A DNA stretch of 64,000 bases, taken from positions 248,001 through 312,000 of the forward strand of contig OAPG01000009.1 of assembly GCA_900208305.1 (NCBI GenBank), given 5' to 3'. Under the pieces are notes generated by a model. That model did not search any database. It was given only the letters and a program-made list of their open reading frames with translations, and was not told where the DNA came from. The translations under genes and the position numbers were made by a program. The first letter of the stretch is position 1; each line of letters starts with the position of its first letter. Positions 22,531 through 34,259 of this stretch are shown here, in pieces. Origin of the DNA: Melanopsichium pennsylvanicum. Lineage: Eukaryota; Basidiomycota; Ustilaginomycetes; Ustilaginales.

Positions 22531-23761
22531 TTAGAACGATTCATCTTGAGGTAGTGGACGATACCGATCGGACTCGGAAGCTGCAGCACTGCTGATATAA
22601 GACCACTACCTGTCTGGTGGGGAAGATGGAGGGCCCGAGAAGATATGGAAGGATGGACGACTTGGACATGCAAGTATGCGCGACTTTTATAGGTTCGAGC
22701 ACGATCCGCCAGAAGGCAGGACCGGTCGGCAAACGGCCCTGCCTGAGCACGGATATATGCGCTGAAGGTGGTTGACAAATGTCAAGGCGGGTGGTTGTGC
22801 GAGATGAGATTTGGCTAAAAGAGGTGCACCATGTGGGGTGCCACGATGGCCACTGCTGTACTATAACTTTAAATTGGTGTATTCACCGAAATAAATACAG
22901 TTACTCGCTGCTGCTGCAAAGGAAGGACCCGTGCATGTGCAGCGTATCTCAGCTGGCTCCCTTTGGCCATAAAAATTCGGCTGCAAACGAAGGGCTCCAA
23001 TTCACTTTTGACCCTTCGCTTTGTTCTACACTCTCACACTCAACCTCAACACTTTCGGCATCGTCGCCAGGCGTGCGATTGAGACACTGTAAATTTAAAT
23101 TACTGTACGCTAATGCCTGCGGAGATCTGAGCGCGCTCACACCTCAGCCATGCTTATTGATTGACCATTCCTACCCACCAAGTCACCTAATCGTGCTCTC
23201 ACAGAAATACATGTAAGATCAGGATGATTTGCTGTTGTTTCTCTCACACAATGGTTACAGTTTCGAATCGAACGTTGGACATGTGGAAGCAACAGCGGTA
23301 CAATATTGAGTTGGTACTGTGTGTGGCATGCAATTGTGTTCGTCACGAGTTCCAGTGCAACGCGCTCGATAAGCTTTGATCCGAGTTCGTGTCGGTAATG
23401 TTGGCACTGCATTCTTCTGAGAAGACGCAACAGTCCATCGCCATCACGCCCGGTAACCTCCACATCATGCGGTGTCAAAAGGTCAACTAATCATGAGATC
23501 TGATCGCGTTGCGTGCAATCACACAATGGCGGCCGCTGCTACCTTCTTGCCCATCTTTAACTCTCTTCGTTCAGCTACCATTCCATTACGTGACAAGCTG
23601 CAGCTGTTCTATCCCATACAAGCACCAAGCTTGGTCTGTTGCAAAACGTACATTCCACTGTACTGTAGTTGCGGTCATTCATCCTCTCTGCCGACTCTCT
23701 GCCCAAGACAAACCCACCACCTCATCAAACTGCATCACGAATTCGAACTTTGATAGATATC
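22531..23761. other. Divergent spacer between the disrupted gene and CMC4
   Basis: Contains the TATA box above, AT-rich motifs of the type CTGTAAATTTAAATTACTGTA (23088-23108), another TACTGTA at 23661-23667, and the leader of CMC4. A minus-strand open frame at 23137-23478 lacks an ATG and family resemblance, so I do not call it. Confidence 0.55.
22684..22691 (-). promoter_or_regulatory. TATA box of the disrupted gene
   Basis: Minus-strand TATAAAAG, about 140 bp upstream of the first ATG at 22544 and in the right orientation for the disrupted gene. It is a good match to the consensus; function is inferred. Confidence 0.45.
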
Positions 23762-24055
23762 ATGTCCTCATCACAGTCAAAGGACAGACTGGATCCAACC
23801 CACCCGAATCCATGCTATCCTAGAGCGTGCGCCATCCAGTCTTGTTTGCAGAAATCGGGTTTCGACCAATCGCGTTGCGAGCACCTCGTCGACGATCTAT
23901 ACCGCTGCTGTGCCAAGTTCTACCTTCAGAGGGGAAAAGATGCCGAGGCAGATAGCTGTCCCATCCCATCAGTGGTCGAGAAGAGGATCAAGAGGATGGA
24001 AAGCGAGGGAAAGGGGGGCGCCGGTGGATCACTACTGGAGACCAAGATGCGATGA
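23762..24055 (+). CDS. CMC4: Twin Cx9C mitochondrial protein Cmc4
   Basis: Small intermembrane-space protein of the Mia40 import pathway, with twin Cx9C motifs linked to respiratory-chain assembly. It has 97 residues from the ATG at 23762 (MSSSQSKDRLDP); the frame is open further upstream, but that part is leader-like. The first motif is C-YPRACAIQS-C, with the family's extra Cys inside. The second is C-EHLVDDLYR-C, followed directly by another Cys (RCCAKFY). The order and spacing, and the segment GKDAEADSCPIPS, closely follow yeast Cmc4 (about 73 residues). The C-terminal tail of about 20 residues rich in Gly and Lys is extra. There is no cleavable presequence, as expected for Mia40 substrates. 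Confidence 0.9.
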   Translation: MSSSQSKDRLDPTHPNPCYPRACAIQSCLQKSGFDQSRCEHLVDDLYRCCAKFYLQRGKDAEADSCPIPSVVEKRIKRMESEGKGGAGGSLLETKMR

Positions 24056-24449
24056 TGTCGATTTCATATCGAAGCCAATTCCAGCACAATACTGTAGCTG
24101 ATGGCTTCTTCCTTTTAATTGTACTTGTATCAATCATCTCATTTGGATGCTGCGTGTCCATCGTTCGAGTGATCATTTATGTCTTTGTAATTTACATAGT
24201 TCTATGTATATAGAAAGACAATTCCGATTCCCCCAAAAGAAAGCGAAAATGTTAGCTCTAAAAACGTCAACAAATTTCTAATAAATTAACGAGAGGTCTC
24301 ACGTGCCGCGACCTAACCTCGAATACGCTTTCCGCCCTGCACGCTTTTGGCAAAATGCGCTCCATCTTCTCGCACCTTACTCCCTCCACCCCTCGTCTCT
24401 CCCCCTCTTTCCTCGATCTATCATTCAAACCTTTTCTAAATCCGTCAGA
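24056..24449. other. Spacer between CMC4 and IWS1
   Basis: AT-rich 3' region of CMC4 with a TACTGTA motif at 24090-24096, then a pyrimidine-rich leader of IWS1. No gene seen. Confidence 0.6.
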
Positions 24450-25700
24450 ATGGCAGATGAAGAGCAGCAAGTCGCACAAACCTTCCCACAGGAGCAAGCT
24501 CACCTTGTCGCTGAACCCACACAACCAATCACGTCTACACAAGAACGAGATGGAGAGCAACCAGCAGCGACTGCAGGTGAAGTCGAAGGCTCCATCGAGA
24601 ATGCTCCACCTACCGACCCTAAACATCTCACCACCGTAGTGCGTGGCGAGGATACTGGAGTAGCAGCAACGAGCACGGCTGCAATTTTTGACGAGGATGA
24701 TGATGAAGAACAAGACCAAGATGACGATTTGCCCAATTTCCGTAAGCGCGAGCAACGAGAGGCATCCAATGCAGACGATCCCGAAGCAGCTATTATTCGC
24801 AAGAAGAAGAAGAAGCGTCATCTTTCGCCCAACGATGAAGCTACCACCTTACACGATGTTGGTGTTGAGCGCGAGGAACATGAGGAAGAACAAGAAGATC
24901 CTTATGCGGGATTGACCGAGGTGGAAGCGCGTCGACTTCGAACGGATCAAATGATCGATGCAGCTCTGAAAGCGGGTAAAAAGAAAGCAGCTTCTCGTAA
25001 ACGTGCGGGTGAAGACGATCTGGATTTGCTTGCGGATGAAGAAGTGGCAGCTCTCCGTCGTGAAATGGTTGCAGCAGCGGATGACGATGAAGAAGCCAAC
25101 CGATTGAAAAAACCCGCGACTAACAAACTCAAACTTCTGCCTCGTGTAGTTGCCACTTTGCAAAAGAATCACTTACAACAATCCATCTTGGATAACAATT
25201 TACTCGAAGGTGTCAAACGTTGGTTAGAACCTCTACCTGATAAGAGTCTACCTGCTTTGAACATTCAACATCAATTTTTCCAAATTTTGGAGAGGATGAC
25301 GATTGATACGATTTCTTTGAAAATGTCTGGATTGGGGAAAGTGGTGGTTTTTTATTCAATGTGTTCGAGGGTGGAAGCCAAGATTAAGAGGAGTGCGGAA
25401 CATTTGATTGAGATTTGGTCGAGGCCAGTTTTGAAGAGGAGTAGTTCTTATAGGGATCGACATGTTGCAAAAGCTGAATGGAATGCCGATGCATTTGGTC
25501 AAAGAGTAATGATTGCTACGGGTGAGGTGAAAGATAGTGGTAGAAGAAATGTTGGGATTCCACAATCTGTTGTTGCAGGTTTTAGAGTGGCTCCACAGAG
25601 TGTAGCAGGTCAAAGGAGTGATAGTAGTCATGAAGCTAGATTGGCGAACCATAAACGTTTGAATCAATTCAAGTCGAGGTTGAAGGAGGCTAAGCGTTGA
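24450..25700 (+). CDS. IWS1: Transcription elongation factor Iws1/Spn1
   Basis: Nuclear factor that binds Spt6 and RNA polymerase II and acts in elongation and mRNA processing. It has 416 residues from the ATG at 24450 (MADEEQQVA); the open frame above it has no ATG. The N-terminal half is acidic and disordered, with runs such as [16 protein letters not shown] and a basic RKKKKKRH. The conserved TFIIS N-terminal (LW) domain lies at about 225-345: [40 protein letters not shown] and [14 protein letters not shown] match the family closely. A short conserved tail around [17 protein letters not shown] follows. Iws1 proteins vary mainly in the acidic N-terminus, which fits the length here. The 3' half uses many AT-ending codons. 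Confidence 0.95.
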   Translation: MADEEQQVAQTFPQEQAHLVAEPTQPITSTQERDGEQPAATAGEVEGSIENAPPTDPKHLTTVVRGEDTGVAATSTAAIFDEDDDEEQDQDDDLPNFRKREQREASNADDPEAAIIRKKKKKRHLSPNDEATTLHDVGVEREEHEEEQEDPYAGLTEVEARRLRTDQMIDAALKAGKKKAASRKRAGEDDLDLLADEEVAALRREMVAAADDDEEANRLKKPATNKLKLLPRVVATLQKNHLQQSILDNNLLEGVKRWLEPLPDKSLPALNIQHQFFQILERMTIDTISLKMSGLGKVVVFYSMCSRVEAKIKRSAEHLIEIWSRPVLKRSSSYRDRHVAKAEWNADAFGQRVMIATGEVKDSGRRNVGIPQSVVAGFRVAPQSVAGQRSDSSHEARLANHKRLNQFKSRLKEAKR

Positions 25701-26143
25701 GTTGATAGAAATACACCTAATCAGCAGATGTTGCAATTCACAAACCATTTATTCACTCTTCATCAAATTAAAAATCCAACATATCCTTTTCTCACCCTTG
25801 TCAGTTCAAATATTGGGTTAGCTTCTGTGTGGTTTATTCATTCCCATTCCTTTGACTTTCAGACCTACTTGTTGAGCGTTTACATTGTCCTCAGAACCAC
25901 GAGTCCTACTTCTTGTGTAGAATTCACTCTCACACTCACCCATCTGAATTTAATAAGCACACAAACACACAAATTTCCTTCATACAGCACGAACAAAACA
26001 CCTTTTTCACATCAATAATAATTCGTGATCTCCATTGCATTTTGCCGTTATCGTCTAAAAAATATAATGTAAAAATAAATAAATAAACAAATAAATAAAT
26101 AAAAGACACGAAACATCCCCCCTCCCATAACTCTGCCTCGATC
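25701..26143. other. Convergent AT-rich spacer between IWS1 and the SulP transporter gene
   Basis: Holds two 3' ends and an A/T-rich simple repeat with AAAT units at 26071-26104. No gene seen. Confidence 0.65.
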
Positions 26144-29100
26144 TCAACTAAGACGAGAAACCAAATAACTCATCAAACTCTCCTGCTCATCACCCGCCAC
26201 CCTAAGTAAGATCTCGACAAAAGTCTGATAAACCTCCTGCCGATCGCTATGCAATCTCTCCAACGCTTGCTGATCCATCATCCACAATTTAACATCAGTA
26301 TCAGCGTACGCTGTAGTGTTCCTCTCCTTCTTACTCAAAAAAGTGAGTTCGCCCGCAATCGTTCCCGCTAGCATGGCTTCATTGATCTCGTACTGTTCCT
26401 GAGGAAAATCATACCGTGCCTTGACGATACCTGATTCAATGAGATACATGGCATTTGCTGCATCTCCTCTCTCCCACAGCGTTTCTCCACTGCTCTTGCG
26501 CAGCAGGCTGAAATACGGTACCAGCGCCGAAAAGAATTCTTGTTCGGCAACCGAAGTGAAAAAGGTGGGCAAATGATGCAGGTAGGCTCGGAACGTGATT
26601 GCCAGCAAAGGCAGCGGTTGCACGTGAAGGTTCGCTTTCGGTGCTGTTGGCGTCGCCACCGTTTCCTCTTCCTCATCCTCTCCCTTGGACTCGATCGTGG
26701 AATTCAACGACAACGTTGGACCAATCTCATCGATGGGTGTGGTCCTCTCACTCCTCACCGCAATTCTAGCTGCCTCGTGCAAATGGTTTTGTCTTGGACT
26801 ATTCTCCCAACTGTGATCCAACACAAACGCTGGTTTTCTACCTACCCCATCCCTAGGTACCGTTAACCCGCCTTCCCTATCAGCCAGACTTGCCTTGCCA
26901 AACGCTTTCGCTGCTTTTAAATTGCTCGCATACATCCCTCGCAAAAATTCGTTCTCAGTCCACTCAAGTGCTTCGTTCAGATTCGCAAATACCTCGAGAT
27001 TATCGCTTCGATCTGCCCAAAGGTCGACGCTGCGCAGAGCAACACCCACTTCCGAATCCGGGTTGAGTCCGCAGAAAACCAGAAGTACGCCCTTGGCCAT
27101 GAGTAGACGATTGATCCTTAGGAACGCCTCAGCCGCAGAAAAGTCGACTCCAGAGACGAGCGTGTAGTCGACAATCAGGAACCGAATCGGATTCTGATTC
27201 CACGCTGCAATGTCCAAAGCCCTTCGAATCAGATTCTCAACCGAATTGATCGTTCCAAAGAAAAGGAACCCTTGCAGCTTGATGATCTGAGTCTGAGTTC
27301 CGACTTGGTCCAAAAAGTGACGCTGGATCATGTGTCTACGCACCGTGCTACGTGCTACGGATCCGTCAAAGATGGCCCTGACAGTCTTGCGACGCGAGGT
27401 TTGGACGACAAAGAAGCAACAAGCGATGATGATACCCGCCAAGATACCAATGACAAAGTCCCAATACGTCATGACGATGACAATCACCCAAATGGTCAGG
27501 TACTCCCATCCGTTGACTCGGCCCACGGTGTCATACAGCGCTTCTTTGGCCAAGTCGATACCCAACACAAAGATGAGCGCACCGACAATCATGATTGGGA
27601 GGTACGAGATCGTACCAGGACCGGCAATCATGATGATGGTTGTTCCTCCCGCTAGCATCAGACCAGATAGTCGAGATCCTCCGCCGACGCGATAGAAAAG
27701 TACACTGTTGACGTAGCAAAGATAGTTTGGCACGGTTCCAATGAGACCCGCAACCATGTTGGAGATGCCGTGCGCGACCAACTCCCTGTCCGTGTCCACG
27801 TTGTCCTCGTTGATCGAGACACCTAACGCAGGGACATTGAGAGGCACGTGGAGAATTCCGAAAAACACCAGCGCCAACTGCGTCGGCATCGTAGCCCAAA
27901 GCGCCCGGATCGAGGTCTGAGAGAAATCGAAATAGGTGAAGAAACGGTAGAAGGCGGCTTTCGAGGCTGCTTCGCCAATGTCAAAGACCCAACCTTGGTT
28001 CCTGAGCTCCTGGATGGGGATACGAAGAATGCCTGAGGTGACGATGTAAAAGATGACGGGGATCATCAAAAAGTAGCCGGGGAAGATGAGCGGATGGTGG
28101 AATCGAGAGGTTATGATTCGCAACGAGACAGCGAGAAGAAGAGGTGGGAGCCAAAGAGCAACCATGTGAGAGGACTGGAAAAAGTATCGCAGGGTGTCGA
28201 GATTGTACTGGAACCCATCTTCGCTTTGAAGACGACTGCACACCTCCAAACCTGTTTCGATCAAAAAGATGCCCACTCCGCCAATACATCCTACCAGAAT
28301 ATGCCTTGGGAAGAATCCAATGAGCACTCCTAATCTCAACGCTCCTAAAAGCAAGAATGCCAGACCTGTCAGGATCGAGGAAAGTGCAAAGGCGACCATA
28401 GTAGTCGCGATGACTGCTTTTGGATTCTCGTCTCCGAGCTCTTCGATGATGATGCGAACGAGGATGTGAAAGAAGGGCACCACCTCGATCATCATACTTC
28501 CGTTGCCTCCCTTGAAGATGCTTCCTCCCAAGGTGTAGATGAGCTGAGAGAGGATGCAAGTGATGAAGAACATGCTCACTCCATCTCCACCAAAGTTGGC
28601 AAAGATGGGATAGGCCGCGGGAAACATGATCATTCCGTAACTCACGCCATCTAGCACGTTCATCAGCATTCCCAAGATGACCGCGGGGATCAAGCGGATG
28701 GGTTCTACGCTGGCTTCGGCGGCTGACTTCCACGTAATTTTGCGTGCGGAAGCAACAGCATGTTGAGCGCGTCGCATAGGGTCGAAAGGTCGAACGGGGA
28801 CTTGACCTTTGCCCGGGCGCCAAGAGGTTGGGAGAGCGGACCAGAAGGGGTTCAAAGTGATAAAAGGTTCGGGATGATGATGGGATGCTCTGCGTGGGGC
28901 AATGCCACCGGACTCTGCCTCGAGTACCGATTGTTCAGCTTGGGCCAAGGCGCCGTAGCCAATTCCGGCGCGCTGCTGTTCCGAGTTGCTGATCTGTGAG
29001 AATGAGCTTTGGTCTGTGACTTCGGAGAGTCGGTCTTGAGACTGGCTACGATCAACGTCAGCAGCAGCACTGAGGCGGCGGTGCGAGCTTCTAGAGGAAC

Positions 29101-30320
29101 GCCTGGCGCTCGAACGCGATCTGCCCCCTCTCTGTTGTGCAGGAGATGTCGCCAGAGCAGCTGCCGAGCTCTTATCGTCGGCTTCTTGCTCTGCGGCAAG
29201 GTTGTGCGGTGTAGTAAGGAGCGTGTGTGTAAGTGCAAGAACCGAAGGCAACCTTGGAGTGGCGTGATTGCCATCATCTTCGCCCTCCATGGCAGTCTTT
29301 GCGCTCTGCGGCGAAGCTTGGTGAGCCATGGCCTTGGTCAAATTGCTGGGCCCGGTGTGTCCACCGTAGCTCGCGATGGGCGACGTGGTAGGGCTGAACT
29401 CTGTCGCGCCTTCGACACGACGAGGCGGAAACAATTTGTCGTTAGGACCACCCTCCTCCTCGCCGATGTCATAGATGTTGGAGCCGTTGTTGCTGGTGTC
29501 GTCGTCGGACATGATCATGCCCGCGAGCTGCGCGGTGTCATCCCTGATGCTCGAGCTCGTGGCGGTATAGCTGCCTGGCACCAGACTGGTGGCCAAGTTG
29601 GGCGCATCTTGGCTCTGCTGAAACCTGTGGCTCCTCCCCTCCAGATGGCTGAAGGCAGAAGAGTTGATACTCCGCCGATTCCATGCAGATCCGCTGGCGC
29701 CCTGACGCTCAATGTCGTAACCGGAATCGTAGTCTTCGTCGTCACCCATGCTGCGATTTGGGTTGGAGGAGGGATGATGGTAACTGGCGACGCGCGAACG
29801 ATCGTTCTTGGGCGCGGGGGGAAAAGAAGAGTTGGGTGGATCAAAGGTCACTGAGCGAGGAAATTTGGAGGCATTAGGGTTGCGTTTGCGTTGAAAATGC
29901 GTAGATTCGGGAGAAGTGGGATGGATGAGTGCATTGCTCGGGCGGCGAGTGTCAAAGTCGGGGGTAGTGGTGGTGGGTTTGGAGCGGAAAGGGTTGATGA
30001 GGCGATTGATGGTGGAAGATCCGCGTCGAGAATTGGCGTCTGAGGAGGGCAGCAAGGGGGTTGCCTCGGCAGGGTTTGAGGAAGGTGCTGCTGTTGATCA
30101 AGTTGCAAAGCAAAGGAAGACGCGACAAAGATGTCGTGATGGAAGAGACATTGGATGGTGATTGTGTATGACGAGAAAACCAATGAGCCAGCGGCATTAT
30201 GGAGGAAGATGGAAATATTGGATCAGAGAAGGAGAGGAGAGCATCATAAGAAGAATTGAGCCAAAGTCAGTGTCTGCGGTTTGAGCCAGGAGAAGGCAGG
30301 TGTTACGCACCTGAATCCAT
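26144..30320 (-). CDS. VSB1: SulP-family membrane transporter with STAS and cyclic-nucleotide-binding-like domains (Vsb1/YGR125W type)
   Basis: Fungal SLC26/SulP protein. The yeast relative Vsb1 is a vacuolar membrane protein needed for basic amino-acid storage; the substrate here is inferred. The large exon (30090-26144) has an open frame but no ATG before its N-terminal TPLLPSS motif. I therefore add a 10-nt exon, 30320-30311 (ATGGATTCAG), a 220-bp intron with a GTGCGT donor, and an acceptor at AACAG/CAG. This gives MDSA...TPLLPSS and 1318 residues. The first 455 residues are disordered. Transmembrane helices cover about 465-860 (PAVILGMLMNVLDGVSYGMI onwards). The STAS domain lies at about 930-1050 (KLQGFLFFGTINSVENLIRR). 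A cNMP-binding fold lies at about 1180-1300 (LIESGIVKARYDF, AGELTFLSKKERN). If the small exon is wrong, the first ATG in frame is near 29749. The gene is convergent with IWS1. Confidence 0.88.
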
Positions 30321-31478
30321 GACTGCCACAGAGAGAGTAGGTAACACAGCAGAACAGGAATGGCTGAGTCAGGAAGACGTGACGGGCGCACAATGTCACG
30401 GGCCACCAAATACTGTTGGGGTTGGTGCTGCTTTGTGCTGCTTTGTGCTGCTTTGTGCTGCTGATGATGCAAAGTTAATTCGTGCTGAATTGCGTAGCTA
30501 GCCGTACTGAAACTTGTTGACGGGTATAAGTTAGAAGCTTAGGCGAGGAGCCGACTGAGAGCGATGCTTGAGGCGAGTGGTTGCAAAAATGTACTTGACA
30601 GCGTGTGGGACAATCACCTCGAGAATGAACCTCGTGACGGATAAAAGAAGAATGACAGGATGGCGTGCTGCGGAAAGGAAGACCCTTTGTGTTACAATGT
30701 GATTTGAGAGTGGGTGATTCGATGGAGAGGAAAGAATACCAAACGGGACAGCTTTCTATTCCCGAAAGCTGATCTAGACCCTTATATGTGAATGAATGTA
30801 CCAAATTGGAGCCAAGCTTATCTTAATAAAAGAGCTCAGGAACAAGGCTTTTAAAAGTGTTTGATGTGCATGTATTTTGAACAAAGTGTGTTTGGATTGT
30901 AACGTACACCTGATCACATACTGTAATAGGGAATAGGTTGGCCACTTCTGATAAAGTTCGACCGAATCACAACAAACTGTAAATGTTAAGGCGAAAAAAA
31001 TAATAAAATCAAATAAAAGTGCAATTGCGCCTCAGTATCACAACACACAGGTGATCTGAGCTTGCTTGCCTCCTTTTGATCTCTTTTGCGTGTGCTACTC
31101 ACAGACTGCGTACAGTGTGGAAACATCCCCAGACACGCCAGAGATAAGGGGGGAGAAAATAGAACTAAAAATACAAGACAAGAGAGCAGAAATTCCAAAA
31201 TACAGTAAATTTTAATACTGTTTTTGTCCAATCTGGAAACACACTTGCCGGTCAATTAGCCAGCCACTCAGAACCCGCGCTCTTTTTTCTCCTCCAGGAC
31301 AAGAGGCGCTCTTAGTCCAACATACTTAGTCATCTCACCATTGCACAGCTCAACACTCACACCACTTCTCACAATGTCAATCAATCCAATCAATGCATGA
31401 AAGACAAACAACACGAAAAACATATGATTTTTCTCCAGTAACAACCATGAAACCAATCAGTACTGGAACTTTCAACTT
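30321..31478. other. Upstream region of the SulP gene and 3' region of striatin
   Basis: Contains a 10-bp tandem repeat (30424-30463), TACTGTA/TACAGTA motifs at 30919-30925 and 31201-31207, and no supported gene. Confidence 0.6.
30424..30463. repeat. 10-bp tandem repeat, four units
   Basis: Four near-perfect copies of TGTGCTGCTT upstream of the SulP transporter start, possibly in its promoter. Confidence 0.9.
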
Positions 31479-34259
31479 TCAACCATAGATGCGAATCACA
31501 CCATCCGCACCTGCACTAGCAAAGTAAGGTGCGGTAGGATGGTATTTGACTGCCAACACTCCTTCTCCTCCCTTTTTCCTATGCGAGCTGATCTCTTGCC
31601 TACAAACAGCGGCATTACTCTTACCCTCTCCCTCACCTTCTCCATCACCCTCACCCTCTCCCTCACCATGACCCCCTACGCTTCCATCTTTACCCACCAG
31701 ACTACTAGACGCGATATCCCAGAACCTCACACTGCAATCGTGACCACCGCTCACCAGCATCAACCCACTCGCATCGATATCCAAACTCGTCACCGCATCC
31801 AAATGTGCTGTCATGGACAGTGTACAGTTGCCTGTGTCCAGATCAAACATTCTCATATACCCATCTTCATGCGCCGTGATAAGCAACGGTAGCGTCGGAT
31901 GCGTCACCACTTTATTGATCTGAGTTTCGGCTGTGCCGTCAAATGTTTCATCCGATTTGAGCTGAACCACTTGCCGTCCCGTATCCAGATCAAACAGCTT
32001 GACCACAGAGTTCGAGTATGACACTGCAACCAGGCGCAGATCAGAGTGCACCGCTTCCACACTCGTCGGTACAGGAAGCGTACCCGATTTCTCGAGCTTC
32101 TCTCGCTCTTTGACCCTTTCGGCCGAAGCATCGCTTCCAAAGTAGTCCCAGCTGAGTTGAAGCACCGCAGGTGTAGGTGCAGATCCAGCATTCGCTTCTC
32201 CTTCTTTGGACAAAGAGATGTTGCGCATACTCCAAACCTTAACACTGCCATCAGCAGACGCACTAACAAGCCTTCCCTCCTCATCGTTCCGATCGGGCAA
32301 CAACGCGATATCCCATACTGCCTGCGAGTGGCCCACCAGAACACCTAGCTCCATCCACTTCTCAAAAGGCGGGTAGGACTCCAAATTTCGATCCGGCAGC
32401 TGCCACACCCTGATACTCGAATCCAAACTACCCGAGTAGAACCTGCGTTTGTTGGGCGAAATCGCTAAACACGTCACCGCCGCCGAGTGGCCCCTAAACG
32501 TCACCAGTGGCTGGCTATCCGTGCCCAACTTTGTTAAAGGCTGGTTCAAGCTGCCTACGTCCAAATTCCAGAACTTGACCGTGTTGTCGTCTGAAGAGGA
32601 CAAAAGCGTCATTTCGTTGTGCAAAAATGCCACAGCCCTGATTGCGTCCAAATGGCTCCTCAGCACTTTCTTTGACTTCCAGAGCAGACTATCAGCCGCT
32701 GCGTTAGCTGCCTCCTTGGCCGTCTCTTCATCTTCCGTCGCCAAGCTGAGGTTCGCCAGATCATCCTCTTCTTTGCGCTCTCGGCCACTGCGGTTCAGGA
32801 GCTGGTTCGCCTTCTCAGATGCGATCTCGAGTTGCTGGTGAGCTTCCGAGATGATCGATGCTTCTTCAGCAACCGCAGTGGATTGGTTCTGACGTTCAGA
32901 TTCGCGTCGTTCGCGGTTCTTGATGCCCGCTTCCTTGAGCTTCTGCCAGTCTCGGTTTCCCGGCTTGAAGATGGCAGTCACTTGTTCCTGATCATCCAGC
33001 TCCTGGTCGGTGATGCTTCCAGCAGAGGCGCTACCGCGAAAGTCGGCCGATTGAGAAGAGGAGGAAGAATCCGAGGAATTGGAGCTGCCTGGTGCATGGT
33101 CCTGCTCTTGCGCTTCGGTAGCTTCGATTGCGGTAGAGGAATGAGTCGATGACGGTTCAGGCTCGGCAAAAGTGGCACTGAGCGGATTGGTCGGTTGAAC
33201 GCCTTCGGGTGCCGAAGTGTTGTGCTGTTGCTGCTCTTCTGAGCTCTCTCGTCCAGCCTGAACCGACTCGCTGGTACCTTGATCGGTCTCGTTGCCCTCC
33301 TCGAGCACAGGCTCTGAAGCAAAAAGAGGGGATCTTCCAGGACGACCACCCTTGGCATTGGGCACACTGAGCGCGTTAGCAGCCGAAGCGCGACTGATCG
33401 ACCCCGCCAGAGCGGCATGCGACTCTGTAGGAGCCTGAACACTGGACGGCACGCTCTCGAGCATCGTCTTTCTGGGTCGCAGCTGGCTTTGCATGTTGTT
33501 ACCGTTCGCCGCCGAACCTGATGCAATGCCGCGGTCGGGGAGCGGATTCAAAGTGGTAGCAGAAGTGAGGTAGGAGATCTCTTGCAAGCACTGCTTGAGG
33601 TACTCGCGGCTCTTTGCTCGCGATTTAGGGTCCCTGGCAATGGAAGTGGAGCGCGAAAGCAGACCAGCCGCGTTGGAGCCGCCAGCGGCAGCGAGGGCGG
33701 AATTGGTGGATGTGGTGGATGCAAATTCTGGGAAAGGTGCAGGAGAGCTGCGTCCACTGCTTGATGCGCCTTTCTCCAACCCTTGAAGGAGTGGATTCTT
33801 GAGCTGGGGCACGGTCGAAGACAATGGAGATGAGACGGAATGAGGGTTAATGGTAGCGCTAGAGGAGAGAAACTTGGAGCGCTCCTGACGCAGCGCATAT
33901 TCGAGCATCTTGACCCTCCTCATGAGATCGGTTTTGAGATTCTCGACACCCCTGCGTTCGCCTTCGAGCAGAGCAATACGTGCGCGCATTTCAGCACGCT
34001 CAATCTCCCACTCGTTGCGGTCCCTTTCGTAGCGTCGCCATTCGCTTTGCAGATGCTGAAGGATGCCGGCGAGGGTGTACTCCGAAGTGGGCTGCGAGTT
34101 GCCAGTCTCCTGGGACTGGACGCCGTTGGACATGTTAGCAAGCATCTGACTGCCACCATTGTTCATACCAAAGCCAAGACCGGTGCCCATGTTGGGGTTG
34201 TTGGCATTGCCATTGTTGTTGCCGGGGCCCATCATGTTGCCGGCGTTACTGAGAAACAT
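31479..34259 (-). CDS. FAR8: Striatin homologue (STRIPAK scaffold; Far8/Pro11 family)
   Basis: Regulatory B-type subunit of PP2A and scaffold of the STRIPAK complex; in fungi it controls cell fusion, sexual development and septation. It has 926 residues in a single exon from the ATG at 34259. A Gly/Asn-rich start (MFLSNAGNMMGPGNNNGN) precedes a striatin N-terminal region at about 60-140 (YTLAGILQHLQSEWRRYERD, then a coiled coil ending in KMLEYALRQERSKF). The conserved LKQCLQEISYLTSA element lies at about 220. The middle is disordered and Ser/Gln-rich. Six or seven WD40 repeats cover about 533-926, starting at LRSHLDAIRAVAFLHNEMTL and ending HPTAPYFASAGADGVIRIYG. A Gly-Glu repeat of about 18 residues is inserted between the last two blades. 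Domain order and the C-terminal end match the family fully. Confidence 0.95.
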   Translation of the reverse strand: MFLSNAGNMMGPGNNNGNANNPNMGTGLGFGMNNGGSQMLANMSNGVQSQETGNSQPTSEYTLAGILQHLQSEWRRYERDRNEWEIERAEMRARIALLEGERRGVENLKTDLMRRVKMLEYALRQERSKFLSSSATINPHSVSSPLSSTVPQLKNPLLQGLEKGASSSGRSSPAPFPEFASTTSTNSALAAAGGSNAAGLLSRSTSIARDPKSRAKSREYLKQCLQEISYLTSATTLNPLPDRGIASGSAANGNNMQSQLRPRKTMLESVPSSVQAPTESHAALAGSISRASAANALSVPNAKGGRPGRSPLFASEPVLEEGNETDQGTSESVQAGRESSEEQQQHNTSAPEGVQPTNPLSATFAEPEPSSTHSSTAIEATEAQEQDHAPGSSNSSDSSSSSQSADFRGSASAGSITDQELDDQEQVTAIFKPGNRDWQKLKEAGIKNRERRESERQNQSTAVAEEASIISEAHQQLEIASEKANQLLNRSGRERKEEDDLANLSLATEDEETAKEAANAAADSLLWKSKKVLRSHLDAIRAVAFLHNEMTLLSSSDDNTVKFWNLDVGSLNQPLTKLGTDSQPLVTFRGHSAAVTCLAISPNKRRFYSGSLDSSIRVWQLPDRNLESYPPFEKWMELGVLVGHSQAVWDIALLPDRNDEEGRLVSASADGSVKVWSMRNISLSKEGEANAGSAPTPAVLQLSWDYFGSDASAERVKEREKLEKSGTLPVPTSVEAVHSDLRLVAVSYSNSVVKLFDLDTGRQVVQLKSDETFDGTAETQINKVVTHPTLPLLITAHEDGYMRMFDLDTGNCTLSMTAHLDAVTSLDIDASGLMLVSGGHDCSVRFWDIASSSLVGKDGSVGGHGEGEGEGDGEGEGEGKSNAAVCRQEISSHRKKGGEGVLAVKYHPTAPYFASAGADGVIRIYG

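Noticed and set aside
23137..23478. 113-residue minus-strand frame near 23 kb as a gene
   Set aside because: It starts with TTG, has no family resemblance and lies in AT-rich spacer.
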